Source of the DNA: Clostridium sp. LS
GTDB lineage: Bacteria > Bacillota > Clostridia > Clostridiales > Clostridiaceae
Direction: 5' to 3'
DNA: 64,000 nt
Assembly: GCF_002760435.1 (NCBI RefSeq)
Contig: NZ_AUUU01000041.1
Span: forward strand, 1-64,000
Part shown: positions 35,434-44,253 of the stretch, piece by piece
How the letters are laid out: each line of letters begins with the position of its first letter
Numbering within the stretch: the stretch's first letter is position 1
Program-made: the position numbers and the translations under genes
The notes under the pieces: generated by a model
The model's database searches: none
What the model saw: the letters and a program-made list of their open reading frames with translations, nothing else
What the model was told of the DNA's origin: nothing

Positions 35434-35461
35434 GCCAATACTTAATAAAATAAGTATTGGC
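35434..35461. terminator. Terminator of RNA locus B and of the MFS gene
   Basis: GCCAATACTTA / TAAGTATTGGC. On the minus strand it is followed by TTTTATTTTAAA. It is homologous to the hairpin at 25769-25794. Confidence 0.82.
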
Positions 35462-35481
35462 ATAAAATTTCTAATATTAAA

Positions 35482-35665
35482 TCCAAAATATCGGTACTCT
35501 AATTTTGATCCCTATCCTCAGATAGGTGGGTGTCCGCACAGATGCCTCAATCGCCTTTAATACCTTGTAAGGATTCACATAAAGGTACATTTTCTCATCT
35601 AAATATTGAACTCCCTGAATATATATGTAGGTTCAAAATAAGAGCTTAACGAGTATCTCAGAACT
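35482..35665 (-). ncRNA. ssrS: 6S RNA, copy B
   Basis: The rod-like fold is the same as in copy A. CTCTAATTTTGA (from 35497) pairs with TCAAAATAAGAG (to 35644). The 3' bubble hairpin is CCTATC-TGAG-GATAGG (35511-35526) flanked by GGACACCCA. Differences from copy A are mostly in loops or co-varying. The ends are approximate. It lies only about 14-35 bases downstream of the SRP RNA with no good promoter between, so both RNAs are probably cut from one precursor. Confidence 0.75.
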
Positions 35666-35678
35666 TTGTAATCTATTT

Positions 35679-35946
35679 ATCGTGCACTCATTGTTGACAG
35701 TTAATCTACTTGCGCTACTGATTTAGTAAGCTCAAACTAGGTTAATCCACGGCACTCAGAAGTTATCACTTACCGCTGCTTCCTTCCGGATCTGACGGGG
35801 TTCATGAGTTTCTGCTGCATGGGACCCAATTATCAACACTACACAAATCAGACTGACCAAACAGATTAAAGCCTATAATAAGGATTCAATCCTGCTATAG
35901 CGGATTGCAGGTTACAGGGCACCGCTAGCTCCCCATCTAGCACGAA
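35679..35946 (-). ncRNA. ffs: Signal recognition particle RNA, large Firmicute type with Alu domain
   Basis: On the minus strand it starts with TCGTGCTAG and the Alu-domain sequence GGTGCCCTGTAACC. The S-domain apical hairpin GGAAGGAAGCAGC (35787-35775), with GTCCCATG and CCCCGTCAGATCC around it, is the invariant Ffh-binding region. The 5' and 3' ends pair (TCGTGC with GCACGA). Length is about 268 nt, as in Bacillus scRNA. Its promoter is 35986-36014, with a leader of about 33 nt. Confidence 0.95.
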
Positions 35947-35985
35947 AATTGTCTTTAAGGGCAATTATTTTTTTGCCGTGAAGTA

Positions 35986-36014
35986 ATAATAACATGTTTA
36001 ATATTCCTATGCAA
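35986..36014 (-). promoter_or_regulatory. Promoter of the SRP/6S RNA locus B
   Basis: On the minus strand, TTGCAT (36014-36009), 17-base spacer, TATTAT (35991-35986). The sequence is shared with locus A. Confidence 0.8.
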
Positions 36015-36272
36015 TAGCTATATACATAGTAATTTAAACCTTAAATAGATGATTGTTATAAGGTTAATATAACTTTTGGCTTAATAGTTAATTGTAAGAA
36101 TGACAAACTAACAAAAAGACTTTAATTAAACTCAAAATTTATAATGGATTGTTAAAATTATGTAGGCCGATAGATTTTAAAGTATTATTTGATTAAGAAT
36201 AAATTATTAGAAGTTATATAACACTAACTATATAGATTACTTATTTTTAAAGAATAATAAGGAGTATTGCTT

Positions 36273-37907
36273 ATGGATATAAAGAATGTTCAACGTCAGG
36301 AAATAGAAAAAGTATATGGGGAAATTAGTCCATTTGAGTTTAAAAATAAACTAATAAGTCTTGCAGAGGGTCAAATAAAAAAGAGTGCCAGAACCTTATT
36401 AAATGCAGGAAGAGGAAATCCAAATTGGACAGCTGCTACACCTAGAGAATCGTATTTTACTTTTGGACTTTTCGCAGTAGAAGAAACAAGAAGAGTCTGG
36501 AATGATGGCGACCTAGCAGGAATGCCACAGATTGACGGGATTTCAGAAAGACTACAGTCTTATTTAAAGAAGAATAAGGATATGCCAGGAATATCTCTTT
36601 TGAAGAAAATAATTGATTATGGAATACAGGATTTAAGTTTCGATGCTGATAAATGGGTATTTGAACTCACAGATGCAATTATAGGTGATAACTATCCTGT
36701 ACCAGATAGAATACTTACACATATTGAAAGAATTGTTCATGAATATCTTGTAGCAGAGCTTTGTTATAATAAGCCACCTGTAGGGAGATTTAATATTTTT
36801 GCTGTTGAAGGGGCTACTGCAGCTATGTGCTATATATTTGATAGTTTAATAGCTAATGAATTATTAGCACGTGGAGACAAAATTGCATTAATGGTTCCCG
36901 TTTTTACTCCATATTTAGAAATACCACATTTACCTCGATATAACTTTGAAATTGTACATATTGAAGCCATAGAACTGACAAAGGATGGGACACACACTTG
37001 GCAATATCCTGATTCAGAATTAAATAAGCTTAAGGATTGTAGTATTAAGGCTTTGTTTGTAGTAAATCCTAGTAATCCTCCATCAGTTGCAATTAGACCT
37101 GAAAGTGTTGAAGTATTAGCGAATATAGTAGAAAATTATAATCGTAATTTGATGATTATATCTGATGATGTGTATAGCACTTTTGTAGATGATTTTCGTT
37201 CACTTATGGCTGATTTGCCTTACAACACAATAGGAGTTTATTCCTTTTCAAAATACTTTGGAGTAACGGGATGGCGTTTAGGTACTATTTCTCTTTATGA
37301 AGAAAATATATTTGATAAGCTAATAAAGGAGCTAACAGAAGATAAAAGACTTGAACTAAGACAGCGTTATGGTGCTCTTTCAACAGAGCCAGACAATATA
37401 AAATTTATTGATAGAATAGTAGCGGATAGTCGGCAGGTTGCTCTTAATCATACTGCAGGTTTATCAACTCCTCAACAGGTTCAAATGGCTTTCTTTTGTG
37501 CATTTGCTCTGCTTGACAAGGAAAACAAATATAAGAAACAAACAAAGGATATTTGTAAACGTCGGCAAAAACTCTTATTTAAGGGATTAGGTTTGGATTT
37601 GAGAGAAGATCCGTATGATGCTGCATATTATACAGAATTTGATTTGCTTGAATGGGCTGTCTGCTATTATGGAAGTGAATTTGGAGAATATTTGCAAAGA
37701 AATCATAAACCTGTAGATATTCTATATAGATTAGCCCAAGAATCAGCAATAGTATTACTAAGTGGTGGTGGATTTAAAGGACCAGAGTGGTCAATAAGAA
37801 TTTCTTTAGCAAATCTTAATGATGACGCATATTCAAAAATTGGAGAAGCTCTTCATCTCATATTAGAGGAGTACGTAAATTCGTGGAAAGCTCAAAGTAT
37901 TAAATAA
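36273..37907 (+). CDS. asdA: Aspartate 4-decarboxylase / aspartate aminotransferase
   Basis: This protein of about 544 residues belongs to the large bifunctional aspartate 4-decarboxylase group. It makes L-alanine and CO2 from aspartate and also transaminates. It is about 150 residues longer than ordinary class I aminotransferases. NAGRGNPNWTAATPRESYF, VNPSNPPS, SDDVYSTF and the PLP Lys in YSFSKYFGVTGWRLGT are visible. ATG 36273 has AAGGAG. An in-frame TTG at 36267 is too close to it. The usual partner antiporter AspT is not adjacent, so the proton-motive cycle cannot be claimed. Confidence 0.92.
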   Translation: MDIKNVQRQEIEKVYGEISPFEFKNKLISLAEGQIKKSARTLLNAGRGNPNWTAATPRESYFTFGLFAVEETRRVWNDGDLAGMPQIDGISERLQSYLKKNKDMPGISLLKKIIDYGIQDLSFDADKWVFELTDAIIGDNYPVPDRILTHIERIVHEYLVAELCYNKPPVGRFNIFAVEGATAAMCYIFDSLIANELLARGDKIALMVPVFTPYLEIPHLPRYNFEIVHIEAIELTKDGTHTWQYPDSELNKLKDCSIKALFVVNPSNPPSVAIRPESVEVLANIVENYNRNLMIISDDVYSTFVDDFRSLMADLPYNTIGVYSFSKYFGVTGWRLGTISLYEENIFDKLIKELTEDKRLELRQRYGALSTEPDNIKFIDRIVADSRQVALNHTAGLSTPQQVQMAFFCAFALLDKENKYKKQTKDICKRRQKLLFKGLGLDLREDPYDAAYYTEFDLLEWAVCYYGSEFGEYLQRNHKPVDILYRLAQESAIVLLSGGGFKGPEWSIRISLANLNDDAYSKIGEALHLILEEYVNSWKAQSIK

Positions 37908-37908
37908 T

Positions 37909-37962
37909 AAAAGGCTATTGAAGATATTAGCTAATTTTTTAGCTAAATCTTCGTAACCTTTT
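37909..37962. terminator. Bidirectional terminator
   Basis: AAAAGG..GAAGAT..TTAGCTAA pairs with TTAGCTAA.ATCTTC..CCTTTT around a T-rich loop. It lies between convergent genes. Confidence 0.8.
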
Positions 37963-37979
37963 GTATGTTATATAATTTA

Positions 37980-38501
37980 TTACCTCTCTAATTCAAAAAG
38001 TGCACCACTTAATAAAGCATAAACCCTGCCATCGCCAGCAATAAATATAGTTACCGTATGGTTAGATTTATTGGGTTCAGTTATTTTAACAAATTTTAAT
38101 TCATTACCAGGTATACCTAAATTATTAAAAGTATCATTATATTTCTTAGAAAAATCGGAAGCGGTTATAATTCCTTCATTAACAACTGGATTGGAGATAG
38201 TAGCAAAAAATGAAGTGATTTCATCTTTTTCTATGGTAAATTTTTGTCCAATACAAAGAGAGATAATTGAATCGCTTAATGATGTTTTAATATTTGAAGG
38301 AATATGTTTTTTAACAGTCCAGGTTCCATATAAACTAGAATAATATGATGTGTTATTGGTAACATTGTTATTTTCGTTATTTTTAGAATTATAATTAAGT
38401 GAATTATTATTAAAATATAAATGAATTATCAGTATAAGAATAGAAATTAATAATATTATTGGCGTTACCATAAGCAATTTCTTATATTTAAATTTTCCCA
38501 T
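37980..38501 (-). CDS. Membrane-anchored extracytoplasmic protein, unknown function
   Basis: The 173-residue protein has one N-terminal membrane helix (about 9-29), an Asn-rich linker (about 30-52) and a globular extracellular domain. The domain begins YGTWTVKKHIPSNIK and ends IAGDGRVYALLSGALFELER. The GTW start followed by beta-rich sequence suggests a lipocalin-like or small beta-barrel fold, but this is a guess. GAGGAGTGA precedes the ATG. It stands alone and I recognise no family. Confidence 0.7.
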   Translation of the reverse strand: MGKFKYKKLLMVTPIILLISILILIIHLYFNNNSLNYNSKNNENNNVTNNTSYYSSLYGTWTVKKHIPSNIKTSLSDSIISLCIGQKFTIEKDEITSFFATISNPVVNEGIITASDFSKKYNDTFNNLGIPGNELKFVKITEPNKSNHTVTIFIAGDGRVYALLSGALFELER

Positions 38502-38780
38502 AATAGTTATTCACTCCTCAAAAGCTTTACCTTTATAGTAGTATTCATTTTTTGAAAAATAATACTTATATTGTTTTACAACTGAAACATCTAATATAAT
38601 TGGATGGGTTGAAAAGAATTCATCGTTATGAAGATTTTATATGGAATACCCAGAATTTCACTAACTATATCTTGTTATTATATTTAAACGTTGATATACT
38701 TCAAGGTGAATAAATTAAAATATATTTTATAATGTTAAGCAAAATATTGATTTTAGAATGCTATATGGGGAGAGATCAAA

Positions 38781-39335
38781 ATGAAAGTAATTATTTTATC
38801 AGGGACACCAAAGAATGAAGGCTTATGCCATTCTTGTATAAATGCTGCAGTAGCTGGAGTTGAAAAGGCTGGAGCAGGCTATGAAGTTATAAAATTAAAC
38901 GATTATAAGTTGGATCGATGCAAAATGTGCGGTGACGGATGGGGAATATGTCGTGAAAAAAATATTTGTGCTTTTGGAGAAGATGGGTTTACAGAAATAC
39001 AGAAAAAAATTGCAGATGCAGATGCAATAATATTAGATACACCTGTTTATTGGGGAGAGATGACGGAAGTAATGAAAACTTTTTTTGACCGTTTCCGCCG
39101 TTGTGAAGCTTTAAAAGGTGAAAATGGTGCTATGGCAGGGAAATCAGTGTTACTAATTGCTTCACCTGGAGGCAGCGGCAATGGAATGATCAGCTGCTTA
39201 GAACAAATGGAAAGATTATGCCGACATCTTCAAGGCAGCATATTTGATTTTATTAGTGTAAATAGATGGAATAAGGATTATAAGATAGAAGCAATCACTG
39301 AAGCTGTTGTAGCTATGGTTAGCAAAAACGAATAA
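38781..39335 (+). CDS. Flavodoxin-fold NAD(P)H-dependent oxidoreductase
   Basis: The 184-residue protein begins with the FMN loop LSGTPKNEGLCHSCI and has DTPVYWGEMTEVMKTFFDRF for the flavin ring. A Cys-containing segment, CKMCGDGWGICREKNIC, could hold a metal or cluster as in iron-sulfur flavoproteins. The substrate is unknown. A terminator follows directly. It shares its fold, but not close sequence, with the protein at 8618. Confidence 0.82.
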   Translation: MKVIILSGTPKNEGLCHSCINAAVAGVEKAGAGYEVIKLNDYKLDRCKMCGDGWGICREKNICAFGEDGFTEIQKKIADADAIILDTPVYWGEMTEVMKTFFDRFRRCEALKGENGAMAGKSVLLIASPGGSGNGMISCLEQMERLCRHLQGSIFDFISVNRWNKDYKIEAITEAVVAMVSKNE

Positions 39336-39364
39336 ATATTAAGTCGATTATTTATAATTTATTA

Positions 39365-39420
39365 GAGAGTGTTATTGCCATAAACGTAATATAATTTATA
39401 GCAGTAGCGCTCTCGTTTTT
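39365..39420 (+). terminator. Intrinsic terminator
   Basis: GAGAGTGTTATTGC pairs with GCAGTAGCGCTCTC (three G-U pairs), then GTTTTT. Confidence 0.85.
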
Positions 39421-39518
39421 GTTCTTTGTGAACTAAATATCAATATATTTTACAATAAATACTATAAAATCAAAATAAAGTTTTTTGTTCAACAGTACGA
39501 TAAATTAAATATTGAATT

Positions 39519-39600
39519 GGCAAAGCAGTTGAAAAACTGTGACGCAAAGCTAGAGGGCCTTATCCTTTGATAGGATGGCAGCCAGTTGCAAGTCTTTGCC
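39519..39600 (+). promoter_or_regulatory. Cyclic-di-GMP-I (GEMM) riboswitch
   Basis: P1 is GGCAAAG / CTTTGCC. The conserved core is TGACGCAAAGCTAGAGGGCC, then ATGGCAGCCAGTTGC, as in the GEMM-I aptamer. The following CCTATT can pair with AATAGG at the ribosome site of the CheY gene, so translation control is possible. No intrinsic terminator is seen after it. The ligand is c-di-GMP in this class, though a few GEMM-I variants prefer cGAMP. Confidence 0.93.
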
Positions 39601-39627
39601 TATTTGAAATGAATAGGAGGAAAAAAA

Positions 39628-39993
39628 ATGAACAAAAAAATTTTAATTTGTGATGACACTAAATTTATGAGGGTCACCCTAAAGAATTCTTTAGAAAAGG
39701 AAGGCTATCAAGTAGTTGATGAGGCAGAAAATGGGGAAATGTTAATTGAAAAATACAAGCAGTTAAATCCTGATTTAATAATTGTAGATATTACAATGCC
39801 CGTAATGGATGGTATTAGCGCACTTTCATCTATAATGGAAATTAATTCTAGTGCTAAAGTAATCATATGTTCTGCTATGGGACAAGATGAAGTTGTTATA
39901 AGAGCTATTAAAGCTGGAGCCAAGGATTTTATTGTTAAGCCATTTAAAACTGAAAGATTAATAGAATCAGTTAAAAAGGTATTAGGGAATTAA
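39628..39993 (+). CDS. CheY-like stand-alone response regulator
   Basis: The 121-residue receiver domain has the acidic pair in LICDDTKFMR, phospho-acceptor Asp in LIIVDITMPVMDG (about residue 54), Thr/Ser in VIICSAMG and Lys in FIVKPFK. It has no output domain. It is close to clostridial CheY used in chemotaxis. No kinase is nearby. The c-di-GMP riboswitch in its leader ties its level to the motile/sessile switch. Ribosome site AGGAGG. Confidence 0.93.
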   Translation: MNKKILICDDTKFMRVTLKNSLEKEGYQVVDEAENGEMLIEKYKQLNPDLIIVDITMPVMDGISALSSIMEINSSAKVIICSAMGQDEVVIRAIKAGAKDFIVKPFKTERLIESVKKVLGN

Positions 39994-40017
39994 GAAGTTA
40001 TCTTTTTAAATATCGAT

Positions 40018-40072
40018 ATCCCCCTTTAAGGTAGACAGTTTAAAAAATAAAACTGTCTGCCTTAAAGGGGGA
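40018..40072. terminator. Bidirectional terminator
   Basis: Arms of about 23 bases containing CCCCCTTTAAGGTAGACAG pair perfectly around TAAAAAATA. It lies between cheY-like and the convergent kinase gene. Confidence 0.9.
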
Positions 40073-40085
40073 TTTATCTTTAGAA

Positions 40086-41576
40086 TTACCATTTTTTATG
40101 TTTTGATTTATCTTTAGAATTACCATTTCCTTTTATTTGAGGCGCAGGCTGCGTTTGTGGTGCAGGCTGAGAAGGCCTTTGACCTTGACTTATAACAATA
40201 TCTATTTTTCCGTTTTTTTCATAAGAGGTATCTGAACTAGGTGATTGACTAATGATTAGGCCATTAGGAATAGTATCATTATATTCACTCGTAATATTAC
40301 CAAGTTCAAATCCATTATTAATTATTATGCTTTTTGCGACATCTAGAGTTTTTCCGGTTACTGAAGGTACGTTTTTCTTCTCATTTTCTGGTGATTTTGT
40401 ATTTTCTTCAGGAGTTGTAGTTTTTGTTGCTGTAGGTTCTACAACAGCTGGTTCTGTTTTAGCATCTGTAGATGGAACAGAAAGATGGGTTCCGAAAATG
40501 TAAAAAATTGCTGTCAGTGCTATAAAACTAGCAGCAAGTATGAATTTACGCTTCTTGCGTTTAACAGTATTATCAGAAAGAATTTTTTTATCATTTATAT
40601 TGGCTGATATGGTTTCTGAAATTAGTTCTGTCTTTGCAATTTGTTCTTGATTTATAACAACTGTATGATCAATTATTGTATCAGAACATATTTGCTCTGA
40701 CTCACTCATAATAACCGTTGTAGAATCGGAAATACCCTTAAAGTTTACTTCAAAATTAGGATTTACTTTAATTGAATTTAATGTTTCTGCAAACTCCTTA
40801 GCACTTTGAAATCTATTGACGGGCTCTTTTTCCAAGGCCTTTAAAATTACCCCATTTATATTTTCTGGAATTTCTGGAATAATTTCTTTTGGTGGAATAA
40901 CAGGTTCTTGAATATGCATCATAGCAACTGATATTGATGTATCTCCATTAAAAGGTACTTTTCCAGTTAACATTTCATACATTACAACACCAAGAGCATA
41001 TATATCTGTCCTGCAATCCACTAACTTTCCTTTAGCTTGTTCAGGAGAAAAATAATGAACAGAACCAATAATTCCAGAGGAATTAGTTATAGTGGCTTCA
41101 TCTGATACTTTAGCTATTCCAAAGTCAGTTAATTTTACTACGTTTTCTGCACTTATTAAAATATTATCAGGTTTTACATCACGGTGAATAATATTATTTT
41201 TATGGGCATATTGAAGAGCCTTAGCTATCTGTAAAGTAATATCTACTGCAATATCTTGATTAAGTTTAATATTATCCTTTATTACTTGTTTTAATGTTTT
41301 ACCTTTAACGTATTCCATAATAATAAAGTTAAGATCTTTTTCAGAACCCACATCATAAATATTAACTATATTAGGATGAGATAAGCTTGCTATTGAATTT
41401 GCTTCTCTTTTAAACCTAGAAATAAAATCTTCATTATTACTTAGTTCTGTTTTTAATATTTTTATTGCTACAAATCTATTTAGAACGGTGCATTTTGCCT
41501 TATAAACAACGCCCATGCCACCTTCACCAATTTTTTCTAATATCTCATACCTGTTTAAAAGTAATGTCCCTATCAT
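40086..41576 (-). CDS. PASTA-domain Ser/Thr protein kinase (PrkC/StkP-like)
   Basis: The 496-residue protein has an N-terminal Hanks kinase domain (about 10-270) with GEGGMGVV, Lys in AIKILK, HRDVKPDN and TDFGIAK. All catalytic residues are present. A Thr/Ser-rich juxtamembrane region follows, then one membrane helix (about 347-369). A Thr/Pro/Glu linker precedes a single PASTA repeat (about 399-465, VPSVTGKTLDVAKSII...). The tail is rich in Pro and Gln, then Lys. PrkC homologs usually have three or more PASTA repeats and sit beside a PP2C phosphatase. Here there is one repeat and no phosphatase, so this is probably a second, accessory kinase rather than the main PrkC. GGAGGA precedes the ATG. 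Confidence 0.88.
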   Translation of the reverse strand: MIGTLLLNRYEILEKIGEGGMGVVYKAKCTVLNRFVAIKILKTELSNNEDFISRFKREANSIASLSHPNIVNIYDVGSEKDLNFIIMEYVKGKTLKQVIKDNIKLNQDIAVDITLQIAKALQYAHKNNIIHRDVKPDNILISAENVVKLTDFGIAKVSDEATITNSSGIIGSVHYFSPEQAKGKLVDCRTDIYALGVVMYEMLTGKVPFNGDTSISVAMMHIQEPVIPPKEIIPEIPENINGVILKALEKEPVNRFQSAKEFAETLNSIKVNPNFEVNFKGISDSTTVIMSESEQICSDTIIDHTVVINQEQIAKTELISETISANINDKKILSDNTVKRKKRKFILAASFIALTAIFYIFGTHLSVPSTDAKTEPAVVEPTATKTTTPEENTKSPENEKKNVPSVTGKTLDVAKSIIINNGFELGNITSEYNDTIPNGLIISQSPSSDTSYEKNGKIDIVISQGQRPSQPAPQTQPAPQIKGNGNSKDKSKHKKW

Positions 41577-41814
41577 AATGTCCTCCTACAAAAACAGTAA
41601 TACCTGTATTATATCATATTAGGGTATATATTCTAATGCTTAGCAGTATATTTTTAATAATAGTTGCATTATAAATTATATTTATAAAAATATTAGAATA
41701 TACAGCATATTATAAACATAATTTTTTAATTGTACTACCCAAATTAACAAATATAAAATTATGATATAATAAAAATAAAATTGGCAACACATTATTTAGA
41801 AAGGCATAAAAAAT

Positions 41815-42924
41815 ATGAGAAATTTAAGTAATATAGAAAAAAGATTTTCAAAGAAAAGAAAGTTAATATTTAGTTGCATACTTCTTGGAGTTAGTTTTAT
41901 TTTATATCTTATGTCTAGATATATTAATGGCTTTGCAAACTTATATTATAAATTTGTATATACAGCACTAGTTAATACTCTTGCAAGAGGACTATCAATA
42001 TTTCCATTTTCAGTATATGAAATGATATTATGTGGATTTGTAGTATTCATTTTAATTAGAATTATAAGATATATGTATCTAATAATTACCAAAAGACTTT
42101 CTATTAAGGAGATGATATTAAGATCAACTAATAACTTTCTACTCTACATATCAATGTTTACATTCTTAAATATAGTAACCTTAAGTGTAAATTGTTTTAG
42201 ATCAGATTTTATTAGTTTAACTGGGCTTAAAATTGAGGATAGTTCAGAGGAAAAATTAATAGAGTTATGCAGCCATATTAAAGATAAACTTAATGAATTA
42301 GATGGAAAAATAAATAAAGATGAGCATGGACTATTGAAATTAGACAAAAATGTAAAAGAAGAGGGAAAAGATGCCATGAATGCAATAGGAGAAATATATC
42401 CTAGCTTAAAAGGATATTATCCAAATCCAAAGCCATATATATTTTCTAAAATAATGTCTTATCAATTGTTACAGGGCGAAACAACCTTTACTTTGGAGGC
42501 TAACTACAATAATGATATGTCAGAAAGTAATATTCCAAGTACAATTTGTCATGAATTAAGTCATATAAGAGGCTTTAATAATGAATATGAAGCTAATTAT
42601 ATTAGCTTTTTAGCTTGCATTAATTCAAACAATTATGAGTATCAATATAGTGGATACCTAATGGCCTATTCATACTGCATGAGCGATTTATATCAGTTTA
42701 ATTTAGATGCATTTAAACAAATAAATAATGATCTTTCTAATAATGTGAAAGCAGAATTAAAAAATGATGCTTTATATTGGAATAAGTATAAAGGTGGAAT
42801 ATCTGATTTATATGATAGAATATACGATAAAATATTAAAAGCAGGAGGCCAGCAGGAAGGAATTAGAAGTTATAATGTTGTTGTAAAATTATTAATTTCA
42901 GGATATGGAGTTCAATTTAGTTAA
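41815..42924 (+). CDS. DUF3810 membrane metalloprotease-like protein
   Basis: The 369-residue protein has three N-terminal membrane helices (about 17-32, 60-84, 100-120) and a cytosolic or extracellular domain. That domain carries CHELSHIRGFNNEYEANY, an HExxH zinc motif with a downstream Glu, as in gluzincins. This layout is the DUF3810 family. A zinc peptidase activity is likely but the substrate is unknown. There is no strong ribosome site (AAAGGC). The next gene (metallo-hydrolase) follows after 48 bp and may be co-transcribed. Confidence 0.8.
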   Translation: MRNLSNIEKRFSKKRKLIFSCILLGVSFILYLMSRYINGFANLYYKFVYTALVNTLARGLSIFPFSVYEMILCGFVVFILIRIIRYMYLIITKRLSIKEMILRSTNNFLLYISMFTFLNIVTLSVNCFRSDFISLTGLKIEDSSEEKLIELCSHIKDKLNELDGKINKDEHGLLKLDKNVKEEGKDAMNAIGEIYPSLKGYYPNPKPYIFSKIMSYQLLQGETTFTLEANYNNDMSESNIPSTICHELSHIRGFNNEYEANYISFLACINSNNYEYQYSGYLMAYSYCMSDLYQFNLDAFKQINNDLSNNVKAELKNDALYWNKYKGGISDLYDRIYDKILKAGGQQEGIRSYNVVVKLLISGYGVQFS

Positions 42925-42972
42925 GACTATATAAAAGTAAATATAATTATTAGATTTAGGATGGTGAAAGAA

Positions 42973-43569
42973 ATGGCAAAATTATTTTATCAAGGTCATG
43001 GAAGTTTTCGTATTGTAACTAACAACAATATAGTTATATATGTAGACCCTTACGTAGGTGAAGGATATGATTTACCAGCAGATATAATCTTAGTAACTCA
43101 TGAACACCCGGATCATACAAAGTTAGAGCTGATTAGGCAAAAGGAAAATTGCAGAATTTTACGAGCAGAATCTATGCTTATAAATGGGGAATATAAGCAT
43201 ATTCAAATTAGAGATATAAATATAACATCAGTACCAGCTTACAATAAAAACCATGATGTAAATAAATGTGTGGGCTATGTAATTGAGGTTGATAATGTTA
43301 AGATTTACGCAGCGGGAGACACTTCTACAACAGAATACATGAAAACTAATTTGTCAAAGCAAGAATTAGATTATGCGCTGCTTCCTACTGATGGGTATTA
43401 TAATATGGATGCAAAAGAAGCAGAAAAGTGTGCAGAAATTATTGGAGCAAAACATGCGATACCTATACATACAAAGCCAGGGGAATTATTTGATATAAAT
43501 GTCGCTAATGAATTTTCTCCAGCTAATAAATTAATAGTAAAACCAGGCGAAGAAATAGAATTAAGCTAA
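42973..43569 (+). CDS. Metallo-beta-lactamase-fold hydrolase (UPF0173-like)
   Basis: This protein of about 198 residues has the metal motif THEHPDHTK (HxHxDH) and later GDTSTTEY and IPIHTKPGE, the remaining ligands of the fold. It is like the small UPF0173/UlaG-like group and probably hydrolyses a phosphoester, lactone or thioester, not an antibiotic. ATG 42973 is preferred, with ATGGTGAAAG as a weak ribosome site. ATG 42961 is four codons upstream. Possible operon with the DUF3810 gene. Confidence 0.83.
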   Translation: MAKLFYQGHGSFRIVTNNNIVIYVDPYVGEGYDLPADIILVTHEHPDHTKLELIRQKENCRILRAESMLINGEYKHIQIRDINITSVPAYNKNHDVNKCVGYVIEVDNVKIYAAGDTSTTEYMKTNLSKQELDYALLPTDGYYNMDAKEAEKCAEIIGAKHAIPIHTKPGELFDINVANEFSPANKLIVKPGEEIELS

Positions 43570-43686
43570 AGAAAGAGAAATATAATATAAAGCTTCAGAG
43601 TAAATATTACAATATTCTGTACATTATGATATAATTGATATAATCATAAGAATTAAATGTAATTACATTGTGTAAGCGGAGGAATT

Positions 43687-44043
43687 ATGGGAAGTATAGA
43701 AAAAGGGAAAAAATTATATTTTGCAATGGCAATAATACTAGTGGCTATAAGTGTAGGCACATCTCTATTTAGCACTGCTAGTCAAGGGTTTGTTGAGTTA
43801 ATTCAAGGAATTTTTAGAACTGCAGTTGAAGTATTAATTTTATATTATATATTTAAGGGAAATAAAGTGGCGAAGATAATAATGATTGCTTTATTATTTA
43901 TAGGAATATTAGTTGCTTCAATGTTACTTTTATTTTCAATGAATATAACTTTTATTACATTAATAGGAGTATATGCCATAAGTATATATATCATTGCACT
44001 TTCTCCTAGTGTAAAAGAATATTTAAAGTCTGTAAAAAATTAA
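43687..44043 (+). CDS. Small integral membrane protein, unknown function
   Basis: The 118-residue protein has four hydrophobic segments (about 10-26, 44-58, 62-82, 86-106) and little else. GCGGAGG precedes the ATG. It is flanked by its own promoter region and the terminator 44079-44115. I recognise no family. Confidence 0.65.
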   Translation: MGSIEKGKKLYFAMAIILVAISVGTSLFSTASQGFVELIQGIFRTAVEVLILYYIFKGNKVAKIIMIALLFIGILVASMLLLFSMNITFITLIGVYAISIYIIALSPSVKEYLKSVKN

Positions 44044-44078
44044 TCTATAAATAATATAGAAAATCAAACTAGTTTTAT

Positions 44079-44115
44079 AAGCTGAGGTTAAAACTTAAAA
44101 GCCTCAGCTTTATTT
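44079..44115 (+). terminator. Intrinsic terminator
   Basis: AAGCTGAGG / CCTCAGCTT, then TTATTTTATT. Confidence 0.82.
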
Positions 44116-44253
44116 TATTAAGTAAAATTATTTATAATGTATAAAATAAAAGGAATTTAAAGAATGAATTAGCAATATACCATAAATAGAGTATAATATA
44201 CACACAATAATTTAGAAGCATAGGATGAACAGCAAATTTAGGTGGTGGTAAAC

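Noticed and set aside
36150-36175. GCCGATAG as a sigma-D -10 box before the aspartate decarboxylase
   Set aside because: The expected TAAA at a 15-base distance is missing (GATT instead), and the gene has no motility link.
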